A stretch of DNA of 64,000 nucleotides from an uncultured Pelagibacteraceae bacterium (GCA_902604785.1 CACLAC010000001.1:158239-222238), one strand, 5' to 3'. Numbered from the stretch's first letter, positions 24,587 to 34,078 are shown. Notes: a model not told the origin generated them from the letters alone. Made by a program: numbers and translations.

Positions 24587-27500
24587 ATGATCAAACAAAA
24601 TAAAAAAAATTTTTATTCTCCCAGTATGCTTAAAAAATATCTAAGTTGTAAGCATATTATATTTAATGAAAAATATGAAAAAGAATTAAAACTTAAAAGA
24701 AAAGAACATTCTAATATTGATTTATTAAGATTTGATAAGGGAAATATTCATGAAGCTAAATATTTTGAAAAATTAAAAAAAAAATACTCCAAAGTTAAAG
24801 ATATAAAAAAATTAAAAAATGTAGATAAATTTAAAGAAACTCTAAATGCCATGAAACAAGGATATGAGATTATTTATGGTGGTTGGCTTTCAGATGGAAA
24901 ATGGAGTGGGGAAGCCGATTTTCTTGAAATTAATAAAAAACACAAATCCAATTTTGGAGACTATTTTTATGAAGTGATAGATACTAAAAATTCAAAGAAA
25001 ATTCGTGGTGATCATATCTACCAGGTCGGAATTTACTCCTATCTTTTAAAAAAATCTCAAGGAGTATCTTCAGAAAATTTATATATTTTATTAAAGGACG
25101 GAACTAAGGAAAAAGTAAAAATAAATGAGATTTATGATTTATTTAATTTTCACAAAGAAAAATATGAACAGTTTCTTAAAAATGGAGTAGACAAAACAAA
25201 ACCTGAAAAATGCTCATTTTGTGCACTGTGTGATTGGGAAAATGTATGTTCAGATCAGTGGAAGAAAAAAAGACACATAAACCAAACAGGAGGCATTAAT
25301 AGAGGCAACCAAAAAAAAAGATTTATTAATAGCGGTATTGATACAATAGATAAATTAGCAAAATTAAATCCTAAAACAAAAATTGAAGGTTTAAGAGATG
25401 AAATAAAAAATAAAAGAATTGAACAGGCTAAATTACAAATAGAATATGAAAAAACTGGTAAACCAATATACAAAATTATAGAGGAAAATTTAATTGTTAG
25501 AAAAGGTTTTAATTTAATACCAAAACCATCAAAGTCGGATCTGTTTTTTGATCTTGAAAGTTCCACATGGGTTCACGATGAAAAATTAGAATATCTTTTT
25601 GGAATTTATTATGAAGAAGATGGTAAACAAAAATACAAGAGTTTTTGGGCAAAAGATAAAGAAGAAGAAAAAGAAAATTTAATAAAATTTTTTGATTTTA
25701 CAAAAGCACATTTCAAGAAGCACAAGGATGCAAAAATTTACCATTATGGCAATTATGAAATTCAAAATCTTGAACGGTTAACATCAATGTATAAAGTTAA
25801 ACATATTGAATATGATCAATATTTAAGATCATATAAATTTGTTGATTTATTATCAATATGCCAGGAAGCAATCATGATTTCAGAAAATAGCTATTCACTA
25901 AAAAATATAGAAAAATTTTATCCTTTTAATAGAACTGGAGATGTACAAAAAGGGGAACAATCAGAAGAATTTTATTTAGAATGGGTGCAAACAAATAATA
26001 AAAAATTTAAAGATCAAATAATTGATTACAATAAGCAAGATTGTTATTCAACATTTAAGCTAAGAGAATGGCTCTTAGATATAAAGAAAAAAACAGGAAC
26101 TAGATTTCTTGAAGAAATAGAAAAAGCTGAGGATGATGAAGAATTAATGGATCATGAAGAAGAAATAGTTAAATATCAAGATAAAATTAAAAATTCAAAA
26201 TTAAAGGATAAAAAAATTTTAAATCTATTATCAGATGTTATTGGATTCTATGTAAGAGACAATAAACCAAAATGGAGAGAATTTTTTGATAGAAGAAATT
26301 TATCTGATGATGAATTATTAGATGACCGAGAATGTATAGCGAAAATGCAATTAGTTTCTTCTTACAAAGATCCCACACCTAAAAAAAGATCTATGATTTA
26401 CAAATATGTGTTTCCAACTCAAGAATACAAGCTAAAAAAGGGAAGAGTAGTAACCATAGCCAATAATGTGGATTTAGAACGTCCAGATGCTGCAGGCACA
26501 ATTGAAGATTTAGATCAAATTAAAAAAATTGTAATATTGAGAAAAGGAATATCAAAAAATGGTCAAACTTTGCCTAATATTTTATCTATAGGTGAAAAAC
26601 CTCCTAAACATACTCGATATACCAAGCTAAACAATAATATTTATAAATACTGTGACAACATTTTGGAAAATAAAAATAATTATAAAGCTTTAACAAGTTT
26701 ATTGAATAAATCTACTCCATTAATAGATGGAATGAAACAAGGAGAAAAAATTATAAAAACTGAAAATTTTGAAGAAGAAATTCCAAATGTAGTTTCTAGA
26801 TTAAAAGATGGATGGATTTTTATACAGGGGGCACCAGGTACCGGAAAAACTTACCATTCAGCAAATACTATAATTGAATTAATTAAAAAGAAAAAAAGGA
26901 TAGCAGTTACTGGAAACTCTCACAAAGTAATTCACAATTTATTAGATAACATAGAATATTTTGCTAATAAGAAAAAAATACAATTTAAGGGTCTAAAAAA
27001 AGTTAATGAAAAAGATGAGGAGACATATTTTAATGGAAAATATGAATATATTAAAAACGCTTCAAAAGATCCACCATTTATGGATGGATTGCTTGATAAG
27101 TCGGTTTCGCTTTTTGCGGGAACAAAATATCATCTTGCTAGTTCTTATTATCATGCAAAATTTGATTATTTGTTTGTTGATGAAGCGAGCCAAATGTCTT
27201 TAACCGATATAGTTGCTTTGGGCAGCATAACAAAAAATATAGTTCTTATTGGTGACCAGCTACAGCTTGGACAACCTACTCAAGGATCTCATCCGGGAGA
27301 GTCTGGAAAATCAGTTTTAGACTATCTTCTTGAGAATAATGATACTGTTGCTGAGGATAGAGGTATATTTTTAAATAAAACTTACAGATTACATCCAAAA
27401 ATAAATAATTTTATCTCTCCAAGTTTCTATGAAGGCAGATTATTAACACATAGTGATAACAAAAAAAGAAAAATTAATTTTATTAAAGGAAGTTCAATTT

Positions 27501-27982
27501 TATCAGAAGGCGTACATTATATTCAAATGGATCATGAAGACAGAACCCAAACATGTGATGAAGAATATCAGGTAATAAGTAAAATTATGAAACAATTATT
27601 AGCATCAAAATTTGTAGATGTAGATAACAAAGTAAGAGATTTAACCATCGAAGATATTTTGATTGTAAGTCCTTACAACGCTCAGGTTAACTATCTTAAA
27701 GAACGGCTAGATAAGAATTCTCGGGTCGGCACGGTGGACAAATTTCAAGGACAAGAATCTCCAATTTGTTTAATAAGCATGACCACTTCAGATATTGAAA
27801 ATCTTCCTAGAAACAAAAAATTTTTTTTCAACCGTAACAGGCTAAATGTTGCCGTCTCTAGGGCCAAATGTGCTTCAATTGTATTGTTCAATCCAAGATT
27901 ACTAGATACTGCTCCTGACGATTATGAAGAAATGAAAATGCTTAATAATTTTTATAAATTACAAAAATATAAAATTAATTAA
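24587..27982 (+). CDS. TM0106-type RecB-like nuclease / DEDD exonuclease / SF1 helicase
   Basis: An 1131-aa multidomain protein. Residues about 1–230 form a RecB/Cas4-like nuclease (EAD…DTKNS, then a cysteine cluster CSFCALCDWENVC that probably holds an Fe–S cluster). Residues about 315–510 form a DEDD RNase H-like exonuclease (FFDLESS; YNKQDCYSTF). The C-terminal half is a Upf1-like SF1 helicase: Walker A GAPGTGKT near 748, Walker B DEAS near 864, GDQLQLGQP, TVDKFQGQE and NVAVSRAK. It likely unwinds and trims nucleic acid with ExoI. The ORF is intact. Confidence 0.87.
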   Translation: MIKQNKKNFYSPSMLKKYLSCKHIIFNEKYEKELKLKRKEHSNIDLLRFDKGNIHEAKYFEKLKKKYSKVKDIKKLKNVDKFKETLNAMKQGYEIIYGGWLSDGKWSGEADFLEINKKHKSNFGDYFYEVIDTKNSKKIRGDHIYQVGIYSYLLKKSQGVSSENLYILLKDGTKEKVKINEIYDLFNFHKEKYEQFLKNGVDKTKPEKCSFCALCDWENVCSDQWKKKRHINQTGGINRGNQKKRFINSGIDTIDKLAKLNPKTKIEGLRDEIKNKRIEQAKLQIEYEKTGKPIYKIIEENLIVRKGFNLIPKPSKSDLFFDLESSTWVHDEKLEYLFGIYYEEDGKQKYKSFWAKDKEEEKENLIKFFDFTKAHFKKHKDAKIYHYGNYEIQNLERLTSMYKVKHIEYDQYLRSYKFVDLLSICQEAIMISENSYSLKNIEKFYPFNRTGDVQKGEQSEEFYLEWVQTNNKKFKDQIIDYNKQDCYSTFKLREWLLDIKKKTGTRFLEEIEKAEDDEELMDHEEEIVKYQDKIKNSKLKDKKILNLLSDVIGFYVRDNKPKWREFFDRRNLSDDELLDDRECIAKMQLVSSYKDPTPKKRSMIYKYVFPTQEYKLKKGRVVTIANNVDLERPDAAGTIEDLDQIKKIVILRKGISKNGQTLPNILSIGEKPPKHTRYTKLNNNIYKYCDNILENKNNYKALTSLLNKSTPLIDGMKQGEKIIKTENFEEEIPNVVSRLKDGWIFIQGAPGTGKTYHSANTIIELIKKKKRIAVTGNSHKVIHNLLDNIEYFANKKKIQFKGLKKVNEKDEETYFNGKYEYIKNASKDPPFMDGLLDKSVSLFAGTKYHLASSYYHAKFDYLFVDEASQMSLTDIVALGSITKNIVLIGDQLQLGQPTQGSHPGESGKSVLDYLLENNDTVAEDRGIFLNKTYRLHPKINNFISPSFYEGRLLTHSDNKKRKINFIKGSSILSEGVHYIQMDHEDRTQTCDEEYQVISKIMKQLLASKFVDVDNKVRDLTIEDILIVSPYNAQVNYLKERLDKNSRVGTVDKFQGQESPICLISMTTSDIENLPRNKKFFFNRNRLNVAVSRAKCASIVLFNPRLLDTAPDDYEEMKMLNNFYKLQKYKIN

Positions 27983-27984
27983 TT

Positions 27985-28749
27985 TTACTTCTTTTTTATA
28001 AAATCAAAAAATTTGCTCATATATTTACAAAGGTCACAATCCGGAGAAGAGGATGGTATCTTATTGGTTTCTAAAAAATTCTTTATTTCAACAATAGTAT
28101 TTTCAACCCAATTATAATCTTTAGTAGTGTAAGGTATAATTGCCCATTCAAATTCTAATGAATTATCAAAAATTTCTTGATCTGGCTTTGCATTAACATA
28201 AAAAAAATAACTAGTATTATCTATTTCCAATCCAAGTTTTGATAATATCCACGAATAAATTTCTGCCTGTCTTTTGTAACCAATTAAATAAGGCGCATCA
28301 AAAGATTTTAGCTTATCAAATTTATCTGTATGGGTGGATTTGTAATCCACTATATGAATTTTTTTTGTATCTAAATTTTCCCATAAATCGTCTACGGATC
28401 CAGCTATTACAATATTTGTATCTTTATGATGAAATCTTGCCGCTTTAAAGGGCTCTCTCCAGACATCTAATTCTGCATGAGAAAATGGAATAGCGTTAAT
28501 ATTAGCTTCTTTTTGATAAATAGTTTGTTCTTTATTTTTTCTAGCAACGTCAAATTCATTTTTTAACAATGTATCTATTCTAGAATTAAGATTATAAGGG
28601 AAAGGTTTTGGTCCTTTTATTTGAAGCCGCATATCAAGATATGCACACCTTTTACATCTCAAGTACAAATCAATTTTAGATCTACTCATTATATAAGGAT
28701 CTTTAGATTTAGGGTCGTATTTATATGACCAAGGAAAGTTTTTATCCAT
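27985..28749 (-). CDS. PD-(D/E)XK nuclease-superfamily protein with four cysteines
   Basis: A 254-aa RecB-family nuclease domain. Core motifs are GSVDDLWE (about 117–124), the active-site VDYKST (D135, K137) and the QAEIY helix (Q161, Y165). Two N-terminal cysteines (C32, C35) and two C-terminal ones (C238, C241) bracket the domain, as in Fe–S cluster nucleases such as Cas4 and AddB, although the N-terminal pair differs from the common one-plus-three pattern. It converges with the helicase gene (2-bp gap). Confidence 0.85.
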   Translation of the reverse strand: MDKNFPWSYKYDPKSKDPYIMSRSKIDLYLRCKRCAYLDMRLQIKGPKPFPYNLNSRIDTLLKNEFDVARKNKEQTIYQKEANINAIPFSHAELDVWREPFKAARFHHKDTNIVIAGSVDDLWENLDTKKIHIVDYKSTHTDKFDKLKSFDAPYLIGYKRQAEIYSWILSKLGLEIDNTSYFFYVNAKPDQEIFDNSLEFEWAIIPYTTKDYNWVENTIVEIKNFLETNKIPSSSPDCDLCKYMSKFFDFIKKK

Positions 28750-28820
28750 TAAACATGTATATTACAAAAATAATCATTTTATAAAAGAAATTAAATTGTT
28801 AATAAATGCATTTTTGTAAA

Positions 28821-28848
28821 TTGACATTAAACTATAATTGACTATTAA
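28821..28848 (+). promoter_or_regulatory. Probable trxA promoter
   Basis: A perfect TTGACA (28821–28826) is followed after 16 bp by TATTAA (28843–28848), 6 bp before the trxA ATG, implying a very short leader. A TATAAT at 28833–28838 offers an alternative −10 with a weaker −35. Based on consensus matching. Confidence 0.45.
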
Positions 28849-28854
28849 AACATT

Positions 28855-29175
28855 ATGACAATAAAAAATTCTACAGATGAAGACTTTGATAAAACAATAA
28901 AAGAAAATAATTTAGTTTTGGTTGATTTTTGGGCATCTTGGTGTGCGCCCTGCAAGGCGTTGACACCAATACTCGAGCAAATTGATGTAGAACTAAAAGA
29001 TAAAATTTTAATTTTAAAACATAATATTGATGAACAGCCCAACGTCCCGACGGCCAATGGAGTTAGAGGAATTCCTACGCTTCTTTTATATAAAAATTCT
29101 GAATTGGTTGAAACTCAAGTTGGTTTATCTAATAAAGCAAAGTTGTTAGAAGTAATTAATAAACATCTATCTTAA
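28855..29175 (+). CDS. trxA: Thioredoxin
   Basis: A 106-aa cytoplasmic thiol-disulfide reductant. The active site is WCAPC (C30, C33), with Ala in place of the more common Gly, and the cis-Pro lies in RGIPTLLLY near 75–83. Length is normal. It is a single gene between divergent and convergent neighbours and overlaps the end of folC by 4 bp. Confidence 0.93.
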   Translation: MTIKNSTDEDFDKTIKENNLVLVDFWASWCAPCKALTPILEQIDVELKDKILILKHNIDEQPNVPTANGVRGIPTLLLYKNSELVETQVGLSNKAKLLEVINKHLS

Positions 29176-30428
29176 TTAAATTTTAAAACTGATCCTACTC
29201 CATAAAGTGAGCCGAATACTAAAATTATTTTTTTTGACTTCGAAGATATAATCTTTAATCCTTCTTTAAAATTTTTTGCATCAACTGTTTCGTATCCAAG
29301 TTTATTTGCAATTTTTTTTAATTCTTTAGATTCCATAGCATTTGGTTCATTTTCAATTTTAAAGGTTACTATTTTTTTAAATATTCCATTAAAATTTTTT
29401 AAAAATTGATGTGGAAATTTGTTTTTTTGCATTCCCCATAAACCATAAATGGGTACATTTAATTGTTTTAAGTAATTATACAAATTAGATGCACTCTCAT
29501 TAGAATGACAACCATCCAACAATAAATCTTCTTTTCTATGGATTAACTTTCTTAATTTACCTTTTGTAATATATTGTATTCTTCCTTCATATGAAATTTT
29601 TGGAATAGTTTTTTCAATTATTTTTGGCTTTATATTTAAATCTAAAGCAATTTTTATAGAGAGACCTAAATTATCAATCAATCCTTTACTATGAATATAT
29701 TTAGATTTTATTTTAATTATATTTTTATTGTCTTTGTAAAATAATTTTTTGTTCTTACTAATTATTTTCCAAGAGGAAGGAAATGTAATATTGCTTTTAT
29801 TTTTTTTAAGTATTTTCTTAACTATGCTTAATACTTTAGGCTTTTGTTTGCCTATATAAATATTTGTATTATTACTCATATACCCAACTTTTTGCCTACA
29901 AATTTCATTAATAGTCTTAGGATAAACCCACTCAAGATGCTGCTTATTTAAGTTAGTACAAACCTGCATAAATGGTTTATCCCAGACTCTCGACGCATCC
30001 CCCTTGAATAGAAGCCCCGCTTCTTGCAACGAGAAATCAGCATTCTCTTTAGATGCAGCCAAGATATGGATTAAGGTTAAAACCTCAAATAAACTTAGTT
30101 TAACTTTTAATTTAGATATTATATTTTCATATTTTTTAATTTCTTTTAGAGATATAAATCTATTTTTTAACCAGAATCGATTTCGAAGATCATAAAGGTG
30201 AGGTGAAAAATTAGCTGTTGTAGTATTACCGTTTGCTTCAATGAAATATTGAAGCGATCTAAGGCAAGTGAATTTGCCGTCAGATCCTATAATATTAGAG
30301 GGCCTTTTTAATTTTAAATGGGGGTTATTTAAAAGCTTTAAAGCCCTTTTAATCCTAAATAAACCTAGAGAAATACTTCTACTGTATTTTTTTTGAAGAT
30401 TTTCATAATAGGTTTCTGAGTTAATCAT
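29172..30428 (-). CDS. folC: Folylpolyglutamate synthase / dihydrofolate synthase FolC
   Basis: An ATP-dependent ligase adding glutamate to folates. The 418-aa protein has the Mur-ligase layout: a P-loop domain, a central domain, and a C-terminal domain with LLDGCHSNESA (near 303–313, the DxAHN region) and VFGSLYGVG near the end. The P-loop reads IIGSDGKFT (46–54), where most family members have the GTNGKGS form; G, K and T are kept. It is the last gene of the long leftward superoperon, 18 bp after accD. Confidence 0.88.
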   Translation of the reverse strand: MINSETYYENLQKKYSRSISLGLFRIKRALKLLNNPHLKLKRPSNIIGSDGKFTCLRSLQYFIEANGNTTTANFSPHLYDLRNRFWLKNRFISLKEIKKYENIISKLKVKLSLFEVLTLIHILAASKENADFSLQEAGLLFKGDASRVWDKPFMQVCTNLNKQHLEWVYPKTINEICRQKVGYMSNNTNIYIGKQKPKVLSIVKKILKKNKSNITFPSSWKIISKNKKLFYKDNKNIIKIKSKYIHSKGLIDNLGLSIKIALDLNIKPKIIEKTIPKISYEGRIQYITKGKLRKLIHRKEDLLLDGCHSNESASNLYNYLKQLNVPIYGLWGMQKNKFPHQFLKNFNGIFKKIVTFKIENEPNAMESKELKKIANKLGYETVDAKNFKEGLKIISSKSKKIILVFGSLYGVGSVLKFN

Positions 30429-30446
30429 ATATGATTAACAATATAT

Positions 30447-31421
30447 TTATGATGCTTCTCTAGTTTCTTTATTAAGTTTTGTAGTTTCATTAATATTATC
30501 TATACTCTCCTCATCTATAATAGAAGATAGATTTTTTTTTAAGATAATATTTAAAAATTTTACTAAAAAATCTTTTGTATCTTTTCTTTGTTCAATCATA
30601 TAATCACCATGTCCATGAGACATAGCCCAACCTCCTTCTAAAAAATCTTCAGGTGGCTCAGTATTGCTAGCATTGGCAGCTACACGAGGACCTGCAAACA
30701 TCCATTTAGTTTTTTTACCTTCAAAAAATAAAAAATCCCCAGTAGCTGCGTAACTCGCGCTAATACCTCCAGCCACTACACTGTCAGCAACAACAATTAC
30801 TGGTATTCCTTTTTTTTTAACTTCAGATAATCCCAAAACTGTTCTTGGCATTTGCATAAGACTTACAGCAGATGGAATTTGCATGCGCATACCGCCCCCC
30901 ATGGCGAACAGAATTAGTGGTGATCCAGTTTTTATACTCTTATCACACGCGTATAAGATTGATTCTCCTTCATCTTGCGAAATACTAGCCCCGAAATATC
31001 GAAAATCAGAACAGCAAATTACAGCATTAAGATTTTCAGTTAATTTTCCATAAGCTACAGATATTGCAGAATTTAAGCCTGTTTTTTTTCTAGTTTTTGC
31101 CAATTTATCTTTGTACTTGCCAGAAGCATCTTCCCAACTAAGCAATCTAGGATCGCCAACTATTGGCGTATCTAAAATTTCATAATTATTTTTTCCAAAC
31201 ATATAAGAAAATCTTTCAGATGGTGGCAAGGGAAAAGTGGTAAAGCAATTGGTGCATTGATAATAATTTTTTTGTAGATCTTCTTTTAAGATTGGCCCAG
31301 AATTACAACAATTTTTTGCTTGCCATTTAGAATTTTCAATTTCTTCTTTTGAAGGAAATTTTTTTCTAAAATTTCTTTTTATTTTATCACCTAAAGTTTT
31401 TATGGAAGTTAACCAATTCAT
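30447..31421 (-). CDS. accD: Acetyl-CoA carboxylase carboxyltransferase subunit beta AccD
   Basis: With AccA it transfers the carboxyl group from biotin to acetyl-CoA, starting fatty-acid synthesis. The 324-aa protein has the N-terminal Zn-ribbon (CC near 38–39 and CTNC near 56–59) and the crotonase-fold carboxyltransferase domain with glycine-rich FAMGGGMRMQ and ISASYAATGDF. It sits between trpA and folC, a common order in proteobacteria. accA is about 23 kb away. Confidence 0.95.
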   Translation of the reverse strand: MNWLTSIKTLGDKIKRNFRKKFPSKEEIENSKWQAKNCCNSGPILKEDLQKNYYQCTNCFTTFPLPPSERFSYMFGKNNYEILDTPIVGDPRLLSWEDASGKYKDKLAKTRKKTGLNSAISVAYGKLTENLNAVICCSDFRYFGASISQDEGESILYACDKSIKTGSPLILFAMGGGMRMQIPSAVSLMQMPRTVLGLSEVKKKGIPVIVVADSVVAGGISASYAATGDFLFFEGKKTKWMFAGPRVAANASNTEPPEDFLEGGWAMSHGHGDYMIEQRKDTKDFLVKFLNIILKKNLSSIIDEESIDNINETTKLNKETREAS

Positions 31422-31423
31422 CT

Positions 31424-32233
31424 TTATTTATTTAATCCCTTTTTTAAATTTTTTAAATAAGAACTAATTTTTTTGGTCAAATTATGATTTTTACTATTTT
31501 TTCCAACTATATCAACTATACCAGAGCCAACTATTGCTGCATCAGCTATTTTAATTACTTTAGATACATCTGATTTTGTACGTATTCCAAATCCTACTCC
31601 AATAGGTATTTTTGAGTTTTTTCTAATTAGTTTACTTATTTTTTTTACATTTTCTACGTTTACTTGTTTTGATCCCGTCAAACCCGCATATGAGACAATA
31701 TAAATCCAAGAACTACATTTTTTTAAAGTTTCTTTAATAAATGCTTCATCATTAGTTGGGGCTACTAATTTAACATAAGCAACATTAATTTTTTTAAGTT
31801 CTTTTGAAAGTTCTTTATCTTCGGGAGAATTATTGTTGCTATCAACTATAATTACTCCATCTACATTTGAAGTTTTACATTTTTTTGCAAATTTTTTAAT
31901 TGAATAAACATAGACTGGATTCATGTAAGTCATGATTAAAAAAGGGACATTATTTTTAATTTCAGATTTTACTTCTTTTATAAGTTTAAAAATTTTTTCA
32001 GTATTTGCTCCAGCTTTTATAGCCCGCATATTTGCATCCATAATTGTAGCTGAGTCTGACGTGCTTGTATTAAAAGGTAAGCCTACTTCTATAGCTCCAC
32101 AATGTTTTGCCATTTCAATTAATATTTTCTTTGAAGTTTTGTAATTAGGGTCCATTCCAGTTGCAAAACCTATTAAAGATCCTTTTTTTTCTTGTTTTGC
32201 TTTAGCGAACATTTCTTGAAAGTTTTTATTCAT
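31424..32233 (-). CDS. trpA: Tryptophan synthase alpha chain TrpA (divergent)
   Basis: Cleaves indole-3-glycerol phosphate to indole, passed to TrpB. A TIM barrel of 269 aa. The catalytic Glu (E49 in IEVGLPF) and Asp (D60) are kept. The flexible loop that is normally PFSDPLADGP reads PFNTSTSDSA (53–62), and the phosphate loop is AGLTGSK. This loop contacts TrpB in known complexes, and the TrpB here is also unusual. It overlaps trpB by 8 bp. Confidence 0.9.
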   Translation of the reverse strand: MNKNFQEMFAKAKQEKKGSLIGFATGMDPNYKTSKKILIEMAKHCGAIEVGLPFNTSTSDSATIMDANMRAIKAGANTEKIFKLIKEVKSEIKNNVPFLIMTYMNPVYVYSIKKFAKKCKTSNVDGVIIVDSNNNSPEDKELSKELKKINVAYVKLVAPTNDEAFIKETLKKCSSWIYIVSYAGLTGSKQVNVENVKKISKLIRKNSKIPIGVGFGIRTKSDVSKVIKIADAAIVGSGIVDIVGKNSKNHNLTKKISSYLKNLKKGLNK

Positions 32234-33470
32234 TTTCCCTTTTAAATTTTATCATTCTAGCAACGTTACTTTCACCTGATCCACATAAATGAATTAAATG
32301 ATTTTCTTTTGGATTCTTTCTTTTCTTTATTTCTTTTAACGCAGCATTTATTACGTAACAGGCTTCAATTGCTGGAACTATTCCTAATTTTTCACAACAC
32401 ATTAAAAATGTTTTTTTTGCTGCCATATCTGTTGTTGAGCGAAACTTAATTCTTCCTATATCGTGCAAGTATGCAACTTCAGGCCCAACAGCAGCAAAAT
32501 CAAGCCCTGACGCCTCGGTGAGCGATTCAGCAATTTGTGCAGATTTCATTACAACTTTTGATTTGAATCCTAGTAGTATACCCATTTGACTACCACCAAG
32601 TATCGTTGCACCGTGTCTTCCAGTAGGAATTCCTTCACCAGCGCTTTCAACTGCAAAAATTTCTGTTTTATCTTTTAGCAAAGGATAAGCCATTGACATA
32701 AGGTTAGATCCACCTCCACATACGCAAAATAGAGTAGAAGGAACTTTACCAGTTATTTGTTTAAATTGTTGTTTTGCAATTCTTCCAATAACACTTGCCC
32801 AGGTTCTAACCATCCGAGGATAGGGTGATGGACCCGCCACGGACCCCACTACATACATGGCATCAGGATTACTTTGCCAACTGCGAAGTGCACTTGCCAT
32901 AGCTGGCAACAAGCTCTTGGTAGATTCATGAACAACTACAATTTTTGCACCATATAGTTCGCTGATATCTTTATTTAAACTAACCTTTTCAGCGTCCACC
33001 GCGCCGATGTGAACTTCACAATCCATTTTTAGCATAGCACATGCAGCCGCCACAGATCTTGAATGCATTGAAGCTCCAGTTTCACAAATAATTTTTTTCG
33101 CTTTAAAAATATGTTTTGCCATATAACATGAAGAAAAACTATTTACAGGTTTATGACTTGAGTCGTGATGAAGATCAGTTCTTTTAAGATAAATTTTTCC
33201 AACTTTCTTTTGGCCTCCTGCAATTTCTTCAAGTTCTTTGCTACGTAGAATAGGTGTGTTAACTCCAATAAAAGTTAGCAGTTTTTCTTCTAATCCTTTC
33301 ATAAATTTTTTATCTTTAAGAGCTTTTTTAAAACACTTTTCCACTTTTTGTAGATTAGGAATTAGAAGTGGCGATATATATTGACCACCATAAGCTTCCT
33401 TTGTCTTAGGGTTAATCCAATAACCATTTTTGTTAGGAGAGTTTATTTCTTTAAAGGGAGGTATTTTCAT
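32226..33470 (-). CDS. trpB: Tryptophan synthase beta chain TrpB (divergent)
   Basis: PLP enzyme joining indole and serine. The 414-aa protein keeps the PLP lysine (K107), the catalytic Glu (E130) and the phosphate loop GGGSN (252–256), and later TrpB blocks such as GPEVAYLHDIGR. However, the near-invariant GAHK and TGAGQHG motifs are replaced by SSHKPV (104–109) and TGASMHS (131–137). The gene overlaps trpF by 20 bp and trpA by 8 bp. trpE, trpG, trpD and trpC are not in the window. Confidence 0.9.
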   Translation of the reverse strand: MKIPPFKEINSPNKNGYWINPKTKEAYGGQYISPLLIPNLQKVEKCFKKALKDKKFMKGLEEKLLTFIGVNTPILRSKELEEIAGGQKKVGKIYLKRTDLHHDSSHKPVNSFSSCYMAKHIFKAKKIICETGASMHSRSVAAACAMLKMDCEVHIGAVDAEKVSLNKDISELYGAKIVVVHESTKSLLPAMASALRSWQSNPDAMYVVGSVAGPSPYPRMVRTWASVIGRIAKQQFKQITGKVPSTLFCVCGGGSNLMSMAYPLLKDKTEIFAVESAGEGIPTGRHGATILGGSQMGILLGFKSKVVMKSAQIAESLTEASGLDFAAVGPEVAYLHDIGRIKFRSTTDMAAKKTFLMCCEKLGIVPAIEACYVINAALKEIKKRKNPKENHLIHLCGSGESNVARMIKFKRENE

Positions 33471-34074
33471 TTATCTGTTTTACTTTATCCATAAATTTTT
33501 TTATTTTTTTATGATCTTTTATACCTAATTTAGTCTCAAGTTTAGAGGATAAATCACAAAACTTAACACCTAATTTTGCAATATTGTCTATAGTGCTTTC
33601 AGAAATTGATCCTGCAAGAGCAAAATTTTCTCCCTTAGGAAGTTTATGAATTAAATCTCCAGGAAATTCAATTGAACCTTCCATGCTTGGTGTGTCATGT
33701 AATATATAATCTGCATCAATATATTTTTTATACAACCCGATATCCGCCTCATCTTTGACTTGGATTGTTTTTATTACTTTTAATTTGTATCGTTGTTTTA
33801 TTTCTTTAATTCTTTGATTTGTTTCAGACCCATGTAATTGTATACACTGTATATTTCTAAAAGTAATTTGATCAATCAAATCGTTACTTGCGTTAACAGT
33901 TACAGCAGTAAATAAAGAATTTTTTCTATTATAATTTTTTAGTACATCCAAATCGGAAATTTTAATATTTCTTGGAGATTTTTCATAGAATATAAATCCA
34001 AGAAAATTTACTTTTAAATCAAGACATACTTGAACATCTCTAGATGGATTAAGACCACAGCATTTAATAATCAT
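33451..34074 (-). CDS. trpF: Phosphoribosylanthranilate isomerase TrpF
   Basis: TIM-barrel isomerase of tryptophan synthesis, 207 aa. Typical segments are IIKCCGLNPSRDV with the catalytic Cys near 5–6, CIQLHGSE near 77–84, FALAGSISESTI and the final SKLETKLGIKDHKKIKKF phosphate-binding region. It follows pyrF and overlaps trpB. Confidence 0.93.
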   Translation of the reverse strand: MIIKCCGLNPSRDVQVCLDLKVNFLGFIFYEKSPRNIKISDLDVLKNYNRKNSLFTAVTVNASNDLIDQITFRNIQCIQLHGSETNQRIKEIKQRYKLKVIKTIQVKDEADIGLYKKYIDADYILHDTPSMEGSIEFPGDLIHKLPKGENFALAGSISESTIDNIAKLGVKFCDLSSKLETKLGIKDHKKIKKFMDKVKQINENTSL

Positions 34075-34078
34075 TATT

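Noticed and set aside
17100..28749. A recently acquired genomic island with attachment sites
   Set aside because: A/T content and codon use look the same as the flanks, and I found no integrase, transposase, flanking tRNA or clear direct repeats at its edges.
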